From DASYDU01 sp050248495 (GTDB lineage: Bacteria; Planctomycetota; Planctomycetia; Pirellulales; Lacipirellulaceae): 64,000 nt of DNA. The notes beneath the pieces were generated by a model. It did no database searches. It had not been told where the DNA came from and worked only from the letters and a program-made list of their open reading frames with translations. Shown piece after piece: positions 26,728-35,373 of the stretch (its first letter is position 1; the number at the start of each line of letters is the position of its first letter). The stretch lies in assembly GCA_050248495.1 (NCBI GenBank), contig JBFWSG010000022.1:28332-92331 (forward strand), read 5' to 3'. The position numbers and the translations under genes are program-made.

Positions 26728-29235
26728 ATGACTCCTGAAACGGCAATTCCGAACTTGTTGCTGGCCGCCTTGGTGCTGCCGCTCTTGTCGTTTGCCGTGA
26801 TCTCGATCGGCTATTCGATTCCACAGTACGTCGGCATCCGCGTGCCGTACGCGAATCAGAAGCTCGCGGCCTACATCGCCATCGGCGCGATCGTGGGCGG
26901 GTTCCTGCTCAGCTCGGTCGCCATGTTCCGCTACTGGCTGCCCGCCCATCCCTTGGTAGCGGCCGAGCATCATGAGGAGCATGCGGCGGGAGGCGAACAT
27001 GGTGCAGATGGTGAACACGCGGCAGATGGTGAACACGCGGCAGAAGGTGAACACGCGGCCCACGGCGAGCACAACAACGGCCATCCGCCCTACATCACCG
27101 GCAACTGGTACACGCTCGGCACCTGGGGCGCGCTGACGCTCACCATCGGCTATTACGTCGACACGCTCACCGTCACGATGTTCTGCATGGTGACGCTGAT
27201 TGCCTCGTGCGTGCACATCTACGCCTTCGGCTACATGCACGACGAGCTGCACGACTACACCGACCACGAGGTCCACACCTCCGACGGCCATCATCTGCAT
27301 CGCCGCGGCCGGTTCCACCGCTTCTTTCAGTATCTGTCGTTGTTCTCGTTCTCGATGCTGGGGATTTGCGTCTCCGGCAACCTGGCGATGACCTTCGTGT
27401 TCTGGGAATTGGTGGGCATCTGCTCCTACTTCCTGATCGGCTTCTACATCGAGCGGCACAGCGCGAGCACGGCGGCCAACAAGGCGTTTATCGTCAATCG
27501 CGTCGGCGACTTCGGCATGTTGATCGGCCTGATGGCGATCTGGTCGACCCTCGGCACGTTCAACTTCGGCGACATGAAAGAGGCGGGCGGCAACACGCGG
27601 CCGGGCATCTTTAGCCAGCTGCGGACCGAAGCCAACAACTTCAAGCTCGTGCCACCCGACAGCATGTTGGCCTTTGAAGCACGGGACCAGGTGGCAAAGG
27701 CGGTCGCCGCGTCGCCGAACGACCCCGCGGCCGCGGTCAACTCCGTGGTGAGCCGCCTGCGCGGCGAAGCCGATACGCCCTGGGGCCACTGGCTGTTGTT
27801 CGTGGCGGGGGTCGGCGTGTTTTGTGGCTGCATCGGCAAGAGTGCCCAGTTCCCGCTCCACGTCTGGTTGCCCGACGCGATGGAAGGCCCGACGCCGGTG
27901 TCCGCGCTCGTCCACTCGGCGACGATGGTGGCCGCGGGCGTGTTCCTGGTGGGCCGGGTGTACCCGATCTTTACGCCCGAAGCGCTGCTCGTGATCGCCA
28001 GCGTCGGCTGCATCACGCTGTTCATCGCCGCGACGATCGCCGTCACAGCGGTCGACATCAAGCGGGTGCTCGCCTATTCCACAATCAGCCAGCTCGGCTT
28101 CATGATGCTCGCACTCGGCCTCGGCGGCTGGCTGGCCGGGCTGTTCCATCTGATCACGCATGCGTTCTTCAAGAGTCTCTTGTTCCTCTGCTCCGGCTCG
28201 GTAATTCACGCCGTTCACTCGAATGACATGCGGGTGATGGGCGGCCTCCGCAAGAAGATGCCGATTACGGCCTACACGATGCTCATCGGCTGCCTGGCGA
28301 TCGCGGGCATCGGCGTGCCGTTCTTGGCCGGCTTCAGCGGTTTCCACTCGAAGGACATGATCGTCGAGCAGGCACTGAGCCATTGGAACTCGAACAAGGC
28401 CACGACGGCGTTTTCGTGGGTCTTCTTCTGGGTGCCGCTGTTCACGGCGGGGCTCACCGCGTTTTACATGTTCCGCTTGTGGTTCATGACGTTCGCCGGC
28501 GAGCCGCGGGACCATCACAAATACGACCACGCGCACGAATCGCCGCAGGTGATGACGGGGCCGCTAGTGCTGCTGGCGGTGTTCGCCGTGTGCGCTGGTT
28601 GGAGCTTTCCGTCCTGGTCGCCTGGTGTGCTGAGCGGCTTCGGCGTCGAGCATCTCCTGGAACAGGCTCGGCCGGTGGGGACGCGCAACACGACGAGCGG
28701 CGTCTTGTTCCCGGAACTGACGATCCCCAGCGAGCACCTGGCCCACGCGCCGGAAGTCAAGGTTCCGGCCGGCTGGGCGGCCATCACGGCGGCCGTCTCC
28801 GGCATCCTGATCGCCATGGTGATCTACCTGTGGCAAAGCGTGAGCGCCGAGCAACTGGCCCAGACGCTCCGGCCGCTGTACTCGCTCTCCTGGCACAAGT
28901 GGTGGTTCGACGAGTTGTACGACTTCGTGTTCGTGCGGCCGGCTTTGGCGATCGGTCAGTTCATCGCTGCCTGGATGGACAAGGGATTGATCGACGGCAT
29001 CATTCACGCCTTGGCAAATATCGGAAAGTTCATTGCTGTCATCGTCGCAAAGGTCGGCGACAAGTTCGTGATCGACAATACGGTCAACACGGTTGCCGAA
29101 GAGACCTGGAACTTGGGTCTCGCTCTGCGAACCGTGCAGACCGGTCGCTTGCGTCAATATGTGATGTTTATCGTGGTTTGTACCGTGGTGATCTTTTTGG
29201 TCGCCAGCGTGTGGAGATACGCCGTCGCAGGATAG
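26728..29235 (+). CDS. nuoL: NADH-quinone oxidoreductase subunit L, with a His/Glu tandem repeat
   Basis: An 835-residue antiporter-like subunit with the long lateral helix that ties the membrane arm together; typical length is about 610-680. The Mrp-type core is intact: 'FWELVGICSYFLIGFYIE' with the key Glu, 'KSAQFPLHVWLPDAMEGPTPVSALVHSATMVAAG' region with key Lys and His, and 'STISQLGFMMLALG'. Residues about 80-119 form a His/Glu/Gly/Ala-rich loop with 4.5 copies of GEHAAD. Further extra length lies around 250-340. ATG 26728 is preferred over an upstream TTG at 26722. The C-terminus has the expected broken helix and last transmembrane segment. Confidence 0.95.
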   Translation: MTPETAIPNLLLAALVLPLLSFAVISIGYSIPQYVGIRVPYANQKLAAYIAIGAIVGGFLLSSVAMFRYWLPAHPLVAAEHHEEHAAGGEHGADGEHAADGEHAAEGEHAAHGEHNNGHPPYITGNWYTLGTWGALTLTIGYYVDTLTVTMFCMVTLIASCVHIYAFGYMHDELHDYTDHEVHTSDGHHLHRRGRFHRFFQYLSLFSFSMLGICVSGNLAMTFVFWELVGICSYFLIGFYIERHSASTAANKAFIVNRVGDFGMLIGLMAIWSTLGTFNFGDMKEAGGNTRPGIFSQLRTEANNFKLVPPDSMLAFEARDQVAKAVAASPNDPAAAVNSVVSRLRGEADTPWGHWLLFVAGVGVFCGCIGKSAQFPLHVWLPDAMEGPTPVSALVHSATMVAAGVFLVGRVYPIFTPEALLVIASVGCITLFIAATIAVTAVDIKRVLAYSTISQLGFMMLALGLGGWLAGLFHLITHAFFKSLLFLCSGSVIHAVHSNDMRVMGGLRKKMPITAYTMLIGCLAIAGIGVPFLAGFSGFHSKDMIVEQALSHWNSNKATTAFSWVFFWVPLFTAGLTAFYMFRLWFMTFAGEPRDHHKYDHAHESPQVMTGPLVLLAVFAVCAGWSFPSWSPGVLSGFGVEHLLEQARPVGTRNTTSGVLFPELTIPSEHLAHAPEVKVPAGWAAITAAVSGILIAMVIYLWQSVSAEQLAQTLRPLYSLSWHKWWFDELYDFVFVRPALAIGQFIAAWMDKGLIDGIIHALANIGKFIAVIVAKVGDKFVIDNTVNTVAEETWNLGLALRTVQTGRLRQYVMFIVVCTVVIFLVASVWRYAVAG
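26992..27072 (+). repeat. 18-base tandem repeat coding GEHAAD units in nuoL
   Basis: Four and a half in-frame copies of an 18-base unit of the form GGTGAACACGCGGCAGAT, coding GEHGAD, GEHAAD, GEHAAE, GEHAAH and a final GEH. The central copies are almost identical at DNA level, which suggests recent expansion by slippage. Confidence 0.85.
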
Positions 29236-29243
29236 CAACTCCT

Positions 29244-29259
29244 GCTCGCTGAAGCGAGC
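29244..29259 (+). other. hairpin between nuoL and nuoM
   Basis: GCTCGC (29244-29249), loop TGAA, GCGAGC (29254-29259): a perfect six-base-pair stem in the 65-base gap. No T-run follows, so it is more likely an RNA-processing or stability hairpin, or a degenerate REP, than a terminator. Confidence 0.45.
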
Positions 29260-29300
29260 TCGCCTTCCTTAAGCTCTGAAACCTGATTGCGAATTTCGCC

Positions 29301-31154
29301 ATGTCCGAACTTATATCAACCCCAGTCGCCTTCATCAGCGTCCTGGTCTTCCTGCCGGCGGTGGTCGCGCTGTTCATTTCGATCGCTCCGATCAACGGCG
29401 AGCAAGCCAAGTGGACCACGCTGGCCACGATGGTCGTCTGTTTCGTGATGTCGATGGTGATGATCTTCGGCGACGGCCCGGTGCAGTTCAAAGCGGGCGA
29501 AGCGGCGATGCAGAATCTGTTCGCCGTCGATTGGATCCCCACGTTCGGCATCCGCTACGCGATGGGCACCGACGGCATCAGCTTCCCGCTGGTGGCCCTC
29601 ACCACGTTTATCAGCATGCTGGCGATGGGCGCCAGCTGGCCGATCACGAAGCACGAAAAGGCCTACTGTGTGCTCTACCTGCTCCTGGTGACCGGTATGA
29701 TCGGCGTCTTCCTGGCACTCGATTTCTTCCTGTTCTACGTGTTCTGGGAAGTGATGCTGCTGCCGATGTACTTCCTGATCGGCGTGTGGGGCGGACCAAA
29801 CAAGGAGTATGCCGCGATCAAGTTCTTCCTGTACACGCTCTTGGGCGGCGTGCTGATGTTGATCGCCATTCTGATGCTCTATTTCAGCAGCGACCTGCGG
29901 CAGCTTTCGCCGGAGCAGCTCGTGGCGACCGGCTCGGTGAGCACCACCCTCGATGAGGCCGGCCGCACCGAAGCCGTCAACGCCATCCGCTCGGCGACCA
30001 CGCCGCAGCACACGTTTAACATCCTAGCCCTGCAGGAAATGGGACAGCACACGCAGCTCTTCAAGACGAAGACCCTTGGCGGCTTGACGCTCGAGTGGTG
30101 GGCTTTCGTGCTGTTGTTCATCGGCTTCATCATCAAGGTGCCCAGCGTGCCGGTCCACACGTGGTTGCCCGATGCCCACGTCGAGGCCCCCACGCCGATC
30201 TCGATGATCCTCGCCGGCATCCTGCTGAAGATGGGCGGCTATGGCATCATCCGCATCTGCTACCCGATCTGCCCCGAGGCGGGCTACGACCTCGCCTACG
30301 TTGTTTCCGGCATCGGCGTCTTGAGCATGGTTTACGGAGCCTTCGCCGCCCTGGCGCAAACCGACTTCAAGCGAATGGTCGCCTACAGTTCGGTGAGCCA
30401 CATGGGTTACGTGGTGCTCGGCTTCGGCGTCTGGAGCGCGGTCGCCGGCACGGCGTTCAATCCCGACTATTGGAAGATGGGCATGAACGGCGCGATGTTC
30501 CAGATGATTGGCCACGGCCTGAGCTCGGCCGGCATGTTCTTCATGGTCGGCGTGGTCTACGAACGCGTCCATCACCGCGATCTCAACCGCTTCGGCGGCC
30601 TGTTCGCCAAGATGCCGATTTATAGTGCGTTGGCGGTCGGCATCTTCTTCGCCGGCTTGGGCCTCCCTGGCTTGTGCGGTTTCATCGGTGAAGTGCTCGT
30701 CGTGCTCTCGGTCTGGAAGTACAGCATGCTGCTCGCCGTGATCTCGGCCTTTGTCGTGATCCTCACGGCCGGCTACATCCTCTGGGCGATTCAGCGCGTG
30801 TACCTCGGCGCCGAATACAAGGGCCCGCACCCGGAAGCGCTCACCCCGATCACTCCGCGGGAGCTCACGATCGCGGTGCCGCTGCTCGTGTTTGCGATCT
30901 ATTTCGGCGTGAATCCAAACGCGCTATTCAAGTACATGCAGCCGTCGGTCGACCAGACGGTCGTCGAGCTTGCCGACTGGACCAAGCAAAACGAGCCCGC
31001 CAAGCTGCAAGCCGCGGAAAAGACCGAGACGGCGGCCGAACAAAACAACAACGCGGACAAATTCACCACCGAAAGCACCGAGGCAGTGACGAATGACGAA
31101 TTCCAAATGACGAAGGGTCGCGGCTCGACGCATTCGTCATTGGTCATTCGTTAA
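29301..31154 (+). CDS. nuoM: NADH-quinone oxidoreductase subunit M, with insertion and repeat-derived C-terminus
   Basis: A 617-residue antiporter-like proton-pumping subunit; about 500 is usual. The key Glu150 in 'YVFWEVMLLPMYFLIG' and the Lys/His channel in 'VPSVPVHTWLPDAHVEAPTPIS' region are present, as is 'ILAGILLKMGGYG'. Residues about 197-262 form a hydrophilic insertion after the sixth helix. From residue 588 to the end (31062-31151) the protein is encoded by two dispersed repeat families, giving a polar tail with no family similarity. The true ancestral stop was probably near residue 560. Confidence 0.94.
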   Translation: MSELISTPVAFISVLVFLPAVVALFISIAPINGEQAKWTTLATMVVCFVMSMVMIFGDGPVQFKAGEAAMQNLFAVDWIPTFGIRYAMGTDGISFPLVALTTFISMLAMGASWPITKHEKAYCVLYLLLVTGMIGVFLALDFFLFYVFWEVMLLPMYFLIGVWGGPNKEYAAIKFFLYTLLGGVLMLIAILMLYFSSDLRQLSPEQLVATGSVSTTLDEAGRTEAVNAIRSATTPQHTFNILALQEMGQHTQLFKTKTLGGLTLEWWAFVLLFIGFIIKVPSVPVHTWLPDAHVEAPTPISMILAGILLKMGGYGIIRICYPICPEAGYDLAYVVSGIGVLSMVYGAFAALAQTDFKRMVAYSSVSHMGYVVLGFGVWSAVAGTAFNPDYWKMGMNGAMFQMIGHGLSSAGMFFMVGVVYERVHHRDLNRFGGLFAKMPIYSALAVGIFFAGLGLPGLCGFIGEVLVVLSVWKYSMLLAVISAFVVILTAGYILWAIQRVYLGAEYKGPHPEALTPITPRELTIAVPLLVFAIYFGVNPNALFKYMQPSVDQTVVELADWTKQNEPAKLQAAEKTETAAEQNNNADKFTTESTEAVTNDEFQMTKGRGSTHSSLVIR

Positions 31155-31164
31155 TTCGTCATTG
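31062..31164. repeat. repeat cluster covering the 3' end of nuoM
   Basis: A CACC-GAAAGCACCGAGG element (31062-31083), like the CACAGAG family, is followed by TGACGAATGACGAA-type iterations at 31086-31114 and their complement TTCGTCATT...TTCGTCATTG at 31133-31164. The arms can form a long imperfect stem. The nuoM stop codon (31152-31154) lies inside the right arm. Confidence 0.65.
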
Positions 31165-31204
31165 CCGATAGTTGGGCATCCAGTAGTAAACGCGTTCGCC
31201 ACCC

Positions 31205-32950
31205 ATGGACTTCCAATCCCTCGTAACAAACCTGCAGTCGGACACGCTGGCGAGCCTCGCGCTCTTCAAGCCGGAGCTGGCGATTTGCGCGACGATCGTC
31301 GTGATGCTGCTGGTGCGCTTGTGCAGCATTGATCGACTGGTGAATCCGTTCTGGTTCGCGCTCGCGGGCACAGTGGTCGCAGCCTGGTACGCGCTGCCTG
31401 AGGGCGGCCTCGCCAAGATCGGCGACGTCGGCCGGCACGAGATCTTCACCGGCATGCTCGTATACGATTCGCTCACGGTCTACTTCCGGCTGTTTCTCTT
31501 GGCGTTCGCGTTCTGGTTCATCATCCTGGTCCGGATGACGGGCCTGGCGGACCGCGAGGATGGACAAGACTTCTATTCGCTGCTGTTGGGCGCGACCCTT
31601 GGCATGTGCCTGATGGCGTCGGCCAACCATTTGATGACGCTCTTCCTCTCGGTCGAAATGGCGAGCGTGCCTTCGTATGTGCTCGCCGGCATCCTCAAGG
31701 GCCGTCGGCGGGCGAGCGAAGCGGCCCTCAAGTATGCGGTCTACGGCGCCGGCGCCGCGGGCGTGATGCTCTACGGCATCAGCCTCTTGGCAGGCCTGTT
31801 GGGCACGGCCCACATCCCGTCGATCGCCGCCAAGCTCACGAGCGAAGTCCCCACGATGATGGCATCCGAAAGCGGCGGCGAGTTGATGGTGCTGGCGCTC
31901 GCGGGCCTGATGATCATGGTCGGCCTGGCGTTCAAGCTCTCCGCCGTGCCATTCCACTTCTGGTGCCCGGACGTGTTCGAAGGGGCCTCGGCGGAAGTTG
32001 ACGCCTTCCTCTCGGTCGCCTCGAAAGCCGCCGCGATGGCCCTCTTGGTCCGCGTCGCGCTCGGCGTCAGCGTCGCGCCCCCCGCCCAAGAAGTCGCACA
32101 CGCCCAACTGATCCCAGCCCACACCGTCTCGTTTCTTCAAGAAAGCACCGGCGAGGCAGCTTCAGCTGCCGGGGAGTCCGCAAAGACGCCAACATCGAAC
32201 AGCGCCACCGACTCCAAGCCCGACGATCTCAAATCGGCCACGCCCGGTCCCCCCCTCGCTCCTGTCCGCACCTTCATCGTCTACCTGCTGGCAATCGTCG
32301 CCGCGGTGACCTGCACCTTCGGCAACCTCGCCGCCTACGGCCAGACGAACATCAAGCGCCTGCTCGCCTATTCGACGATTGCCCACGCCGGCTACATGAT
32401 GATGGCCGTCGCCGCCGCCGTGCAGCTCGCCGGCACGAACGAAGTCTCGGCCCGCGAGGCCGTCTCGGCCCTCGTGTTCTATCTCGGTGCCTATGTCTTC
32501 ATGAACCTCGGCGCGTTTGCCATCGTGGCGTTCCTCCGCGGCGCGATCGGCAGCGAAGAGATCGCCGACTACGCGGGCCTGATTCGCTCAGTACCCGTGG
32601 TGGCCGTGGCCCTGGTGACGATCCTGGTGAGCCTGATCGGCATTCCGCCGCTGGCCGGCTTTATCGGCAAATTCGCCGTGTTCGCCGCCCTGGTCGACGC
32701 GGGTGGGCCGATCATGATGACACTCCTGGTGATCGCCGGCTTCAATACCGTGATCTCGCTGATCTATTATCTCCGCGTCGCCAAGACGGTGTCGATCGAT
32801 CCGGAGCCCGAAACGCGTGGCCCCGTGACGCTCGGCATCCTGCCTGCGTTCTATGTTTTGATTGTGGCGATTCCGGTGCTGTACTTCGGCATGCGGCCGG
32901 CCTGGCTCTTGGAATTCGCCCACCAGGCCACGCAGCAACTGTTCCTGTAA
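31205..32950 (+). CDS. nuoN: NADH-quinone oxidoreductase subunit N, with a polar insertion
   Basis: A 581-residue antiporter-like subunit that pumps protons next to NuoK; usual length is about 480-500. The key Glu151 lies in 'LFLSVEMASVPSYVLAGI' and the Lys channel in 'KLSAVPFHFWCPDVFEGA'. Residues about 292-355 form a Ser/Thr/Ala/Pro-rich insertion between transmembrane helices that looks disordered; its DNA contains the palindrome GGCAGCTTCAGCTGCC (32155-32170). It is the last recognisable complex I gene of the cluster. Confidence 0.94.
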   Translation: MDFQSLVTNLQSDTLASLALFKPELAICATIVVMLLVRLCSIDRLVNPFWFALAGTVVAAWYALPEGGLAKIGDVGRHEIFTGMLVYDSLTVYFRLFLLAFAFWFIILVRMTGLADREDGQDFYSLLLGATLGMCLMASANHLMTLFLSVEMASVPSYVLAGILKGRRRASEAALKYAVYGAGAAGVMLYGISLLAGLLGTAHIPSIAAKLTSEVPTMMASESGGELMVLALAGLMIMVGLAFKLSAVPFHFWCPDVFEGASAEVDAFLSVASKAAAMALLVRVALGVSVAPPAQEVAHAQLIPAHTVSFLQESTGEAASAAGESAKTPTSNSATDSKPDDLKSATPGPPLAPVRTFIVYLLAIVAAVTCTFGNLAAYGQTNIKRLLAYSTIAHAGYMMMAVAAAVQLAGTNEVSAREAVSALVFYLGAYVFMNLGAFAIVAFLRGAIGSEEIADYAGLIRSVPVVAVALVTILVSLIGIPPLAGFIGKFAVFAALVDAGGPIMMTLLVIAGFNTVISLIYYLRVAKTVSIDPEPETRGPVTLGILPAFYVLIVAIPVLYFGMRPAWLLEFAHQATQQLFL

Positions 32951-32993
32951 ATCTTGTAAAGGGCCGATCGCCTTGCCGTACGCCATACCTGCC

Positions 32994-33437
32994 ATGTCGA
33001 ACGCGACCAACGCCGAATCGATCGCCGCTCTGAATCGCGTGCTCGCCACGGCGCTGCGGTCGTTCCCGCAATACCTGCGCTGGTCGCGGCCCTGGGTGCC
33101 GCCGGGCCATGAACGCGTGCTCGAAGCGCTGGAGCGAATCGTCACCGAGCAAGACGCCATGGCGGAAAAGGTTTACGATGCGATCGACGAGCTGGGCGGC
33201 CTCCCCGACACGGGCGAGTTCCCCATGGAGTTCACCGACACGCACGACCTGTCGATCGACTACATGCTGCGTGAGGCGGTCGGTTACGGCCAGCAGGACG
33301 TCGAGAGCCTGGAGCCGGTCGCCAAACTCACGAATCTCGCCCCGCAGGCCGAGCCGCTTGTGGCCGAGGCCTTCAACATGGCGAAGCGGCATCTGGCCAC
33401 GCTCGAAGGCCTGACTCCTGCCAAGCCGGCCGTGTAG
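32994..33437 (+). CDS. conserved-looking small helical protein of unknown function
   Basis: A 147-residue soluble, mostly helical, acidic protein with no motif I recognise. It starts at ATG 32994 (MSNATNAES), 43 bases after nuoN, and includes 'SFPQYLRWSRPW', 'ERIVTEQDAMAEKVYDAIDELGG' region and a C-terminal 'EAFNMAKRHLATLEGL'. The helix pattern, with several conserved-looking Glu and Asp, is compatible with a four-helix or ferritin-like bundle, but that is a guess. The position suggests it is the tail gene of the nuo transcript, ahead of tatD. Confidence 0.7.
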   Translation: MSNATNAESIAALNRVLATALRSFPQYLRWSRPWVPPGHERVLEALERIVTEQDAMAEKVYDAIDELGGLPDTGEFPMEFTDTHDLSIDYMLREAVGYGQQDVESLEPVAKLTNLAPQAEPLVAEAFNMAKRHLATLEGLTPAKPAV

Positions 33438-33462
33438 CCGCCCCGTTGCTCGGTGACGCGCC

Positions 33463-34245
33463 ATGCAACTCTTCGACACGCATGCGCACCTGGATCAGGC
33501 GGATTTCGACGCCGACCGAGCGGAAGTCGTTGCCCGGGCAAAATCAGCGGGCGTCGGGAACATCATCTCCATCGGCACCACCGCGCCGACGAGCGAGATC
33601 TGCGTGCGGTTGGCGGCAGAGTTCAATGGCGTTTACGCGGCGGTCGGCATGCAACCGAACTACATTGCCGAGGCTCAGGAGGGCGATTGGGATCGCGTCG
33701 TCGCGTTGGCGGAGGAACCTGGCGTCGTGGCGATCGGCGAAACGGGGCTCGACCGGCATTGGGACTTCACGCCCTTCGACGTCCAGCAGGACTACTTCGA
33801 TCGCCACATGCGGCTTGCCGAGAAATGCGGCTTGCCATTTATCGTCCACATGCGCGATTGCGACGAAGATATTCTCATCGCGCTGCGGGATGCATATCGG
33901 CGCGGACCGCTCGTCGGCGTGATGCATTCCTTCACCGGCGGCCAGGCAATGGCCGAAGAGTGTCTGGCGATGGGCCTCTACATCAGCTTCGCCGGCATGG
34001 TCACGTACAAGAAATCGGACGAGCTGCGGGCCGTTGCGGCTGAAATTCCCGCCGACCGCATTCTTATCGAGACAGACTCGCCCTACCTGTCGCCCGAGCC
34101 CGTCCGCAAGATCAAGCGGAATGAACCGGCCCAAGTGAAACACACCGCGGAGTGCCTGGCAGCGGCCCGCGGTGTGTCGATGGAATCGTTCGCCGAATTG
34201 ACAACGGCCAACGCGCGGCGACTATTCTCGCGCGTCAGGCCGTAG
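33463..34245 (+). CDS. tatD: TatD-family metal-dependent deoxyribonuclease
   Basis: A 260-residue TIM-barrel hydrolase. The metal ligands of the family are all visible: His7 and His9 in FDTHAHLD, Glu93 in 'AIGETGLD', His129 in 'IVHMRD', His155 in 'VMHSFTGG' and Asp205 in 'IETDSPYL'. Members act as 3'-5' exonucleases on DNA and some may remove D-amino acids from tRNA or act on other substrates. It lies 25 bases after the unknown helical gene and is followed by a 93-base palindrome that separates it from the convergent Cys-rich gene. Confidence 0.93.
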   Translation: MQLFDTHAHLDQADFDADRAEVVARAKSAGVGNIISIGTTAPTSEICVRLAAEFNGVYAAVGMQPNYIAEAQEGDWDRVVALAEEPGVVAIGETGLDRHWDFTPFDVQQDYFDRHMRLAEKCGLPFIVHMRDCDEDILIALRDAYRRGPLVGVMHSFTGGQAMAEECLAMGLYISFAGMVTYKKSDELRAVAAEIPADRILIETDSPYLSPEPVRKIKRNEPAQVKHTAECLAAARGVSMESFAELTTANARRLFSRVRP

Positions 34246-34246
34246 A

Positions 34247-34339
34247 GGGTGGCTGGCGGTCGAGCGACAGCGAGCCCCCAGCCGTTTGCTCGTTGGATAA
34301 ATGCCTGGGGGCTCGGCTCCGCCTCGACCCCAGCCACCC
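34247..34339. repeat. long imperfect palindrome between convergent genes
   Basis: Arms of 35 bases at 34247-34281 and 34305-34339 begin GGGTGGCTGG and CTGGGGGCTC and are largely complementary: both ends of the stem pair without mismatch and only the centre differs. The loop is 23 bases. It starts two bases after the tatD stop and ends 17 bases before the stop of the minus-strand gene. It may act as a two-way terminator, and its form suggests a dispersed miniature repeat. Confidence 0.7.
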
Positions 34340-34356
34340 GACGCGTCGAGCTCAAA

Positions 34357-35373
34357 TCAGCGCTGAACTTGTTGCTTCGCGCCCTGCTGCGGCCTGCGAG
34401 CCGATTGCGTAGTACGGGGTGGGCTTGGCGCCTTGCGGGCAATGGCGGAGCTGCTGTTGGCCGCGGTGGAACGAGCCGGCCGTTGCTTCGCGGCGAACGT
34501 CGTGCCGCCGTGGGCAGTGCCTGTCGGCCGGTTCGCGGCATACGAGCTGCCGTAACCGCCATCGTAAGTGCTGCCGTAGCCGCCGTTGCAGCCACAGCCG
34601 CCCCCGCCGCCACAACCGCAGCCGCTCGGGCCGCAGCCGCCGTCACCACAGCCACCACAACCGCAACCGCCGCAGCCACAACCGCCGCCCGAAGGTGGTC
34701 CGACCCATTGTCCACAGCGATTGCAGGGGTCACAGCAGCGCGGTGGATCGTTGTGCCATTCGCTCCAGTAGATTTCACCGCTGCAGCCGCAGGATCCGCC
34801 GCCGCAAAGCGCCGAGCACATCCGGCCACAGGCGCCGACGATTCCGGTAAAGCAGCCGGTCTTCTTGCATCCGCAGCTGCCGCAGCCGCAAGAAGCCTCG
34901 CAGCAATCGCCGCAACCGCAGCTGGATTCGCAACCACAGCCCGCTTCGCAGCCGCAACCAGCTTCACAGCAATCGCCGCAGCCGCACCCACCGCCACACG
35001 AGGAACCGCAGCACGACGGGCCGGTGCAGCCACGCATCGGCATGTAGCTTTCGCAGCCGCAGTTGTAGGTGCGCCCGGCAAACTTGCGTCCGTCGACGCA
35101 ATAGCTCCCACAGCCGCACGAATCGCAGCACCCGCCGCAACCGCAGCTGGCTTCGCAGCCGCAGCCGGCCTCACAACAGTCGCCGCATCCGCCACCGCAG
35201 CCACAACCGCCGTCGATCCAGCGATTCGGCTCGCAGCCGTCGCAGCAATTCGGGTTGCCGCAGCCGCACGCACTCTGGCCAATTCCCAGGTATTCACAGA
35301 GACCGACGCCGTACGTCGTCGACGCGGCGACCAGCGCGCACGCCACCAGAAAAGCCCTCAGGCTCGCTTGCAT
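34357..35373 (-). CDS. secreted cysteine/glycine-rich repeat protein
   Basis: A 338-residue protein with a clear signal peptide (MQASLRAFLVACALVAASTTYG) and about 60 cysteines. The bulk consists of irregular repeats such as 'GCGCGDCCEAGCGCEA' and 'SCGCGGCCDSCGCG'. The last 70 residues are free of Cys, basic and rich in Ala, Ser and Thr. ATG 35373 is preceded by AAGGGGGG; 40 further open codons upstream are not part of it. Planctomycete cell walls have been described as proteinaceous and rich in cysteine, so a disulfide-linked envelope protein is a reasonable guess; metal binding is the alternative. Confidence 0.82.
   Translation of the reverse strand: MQASLRAFLVACALVAASTTYGVGLCEYLGIGQSACGCGNPNCCDGCEPNRWIDGGCGCGGGCGDCCEAGCGCEASCGCGGCCDSCGCGSYCVDGRKFAGRTYNCGCESYMPMRGCTGPSCCGSSCGGGCGCGDCCEAGCGCEAGCGCESSCGCGDCCEASCGCGSCGCKKTGCFTGIVGACGRMCSALCGGGSCGCSGEIYWSEWHNDPPRCCDPCNRCGQWVGPPSGGGCGCGGCGCGGCGDGGCGPSGCGCGGGGGCGCNGGYGSTYDGGYGSSYAANRPTGTAHGGTTFAAKQRPARSTAANSSSAIARKAPSPPRTTQSARRPQQGAKQQVQR

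Noticed and set aside
26668..28536. A 622-codon minus-strand open frame rich in His, Arg and Glu
   Set aside because: It is antisense to nuoL and its composition simply mirrors the NuoL codons.
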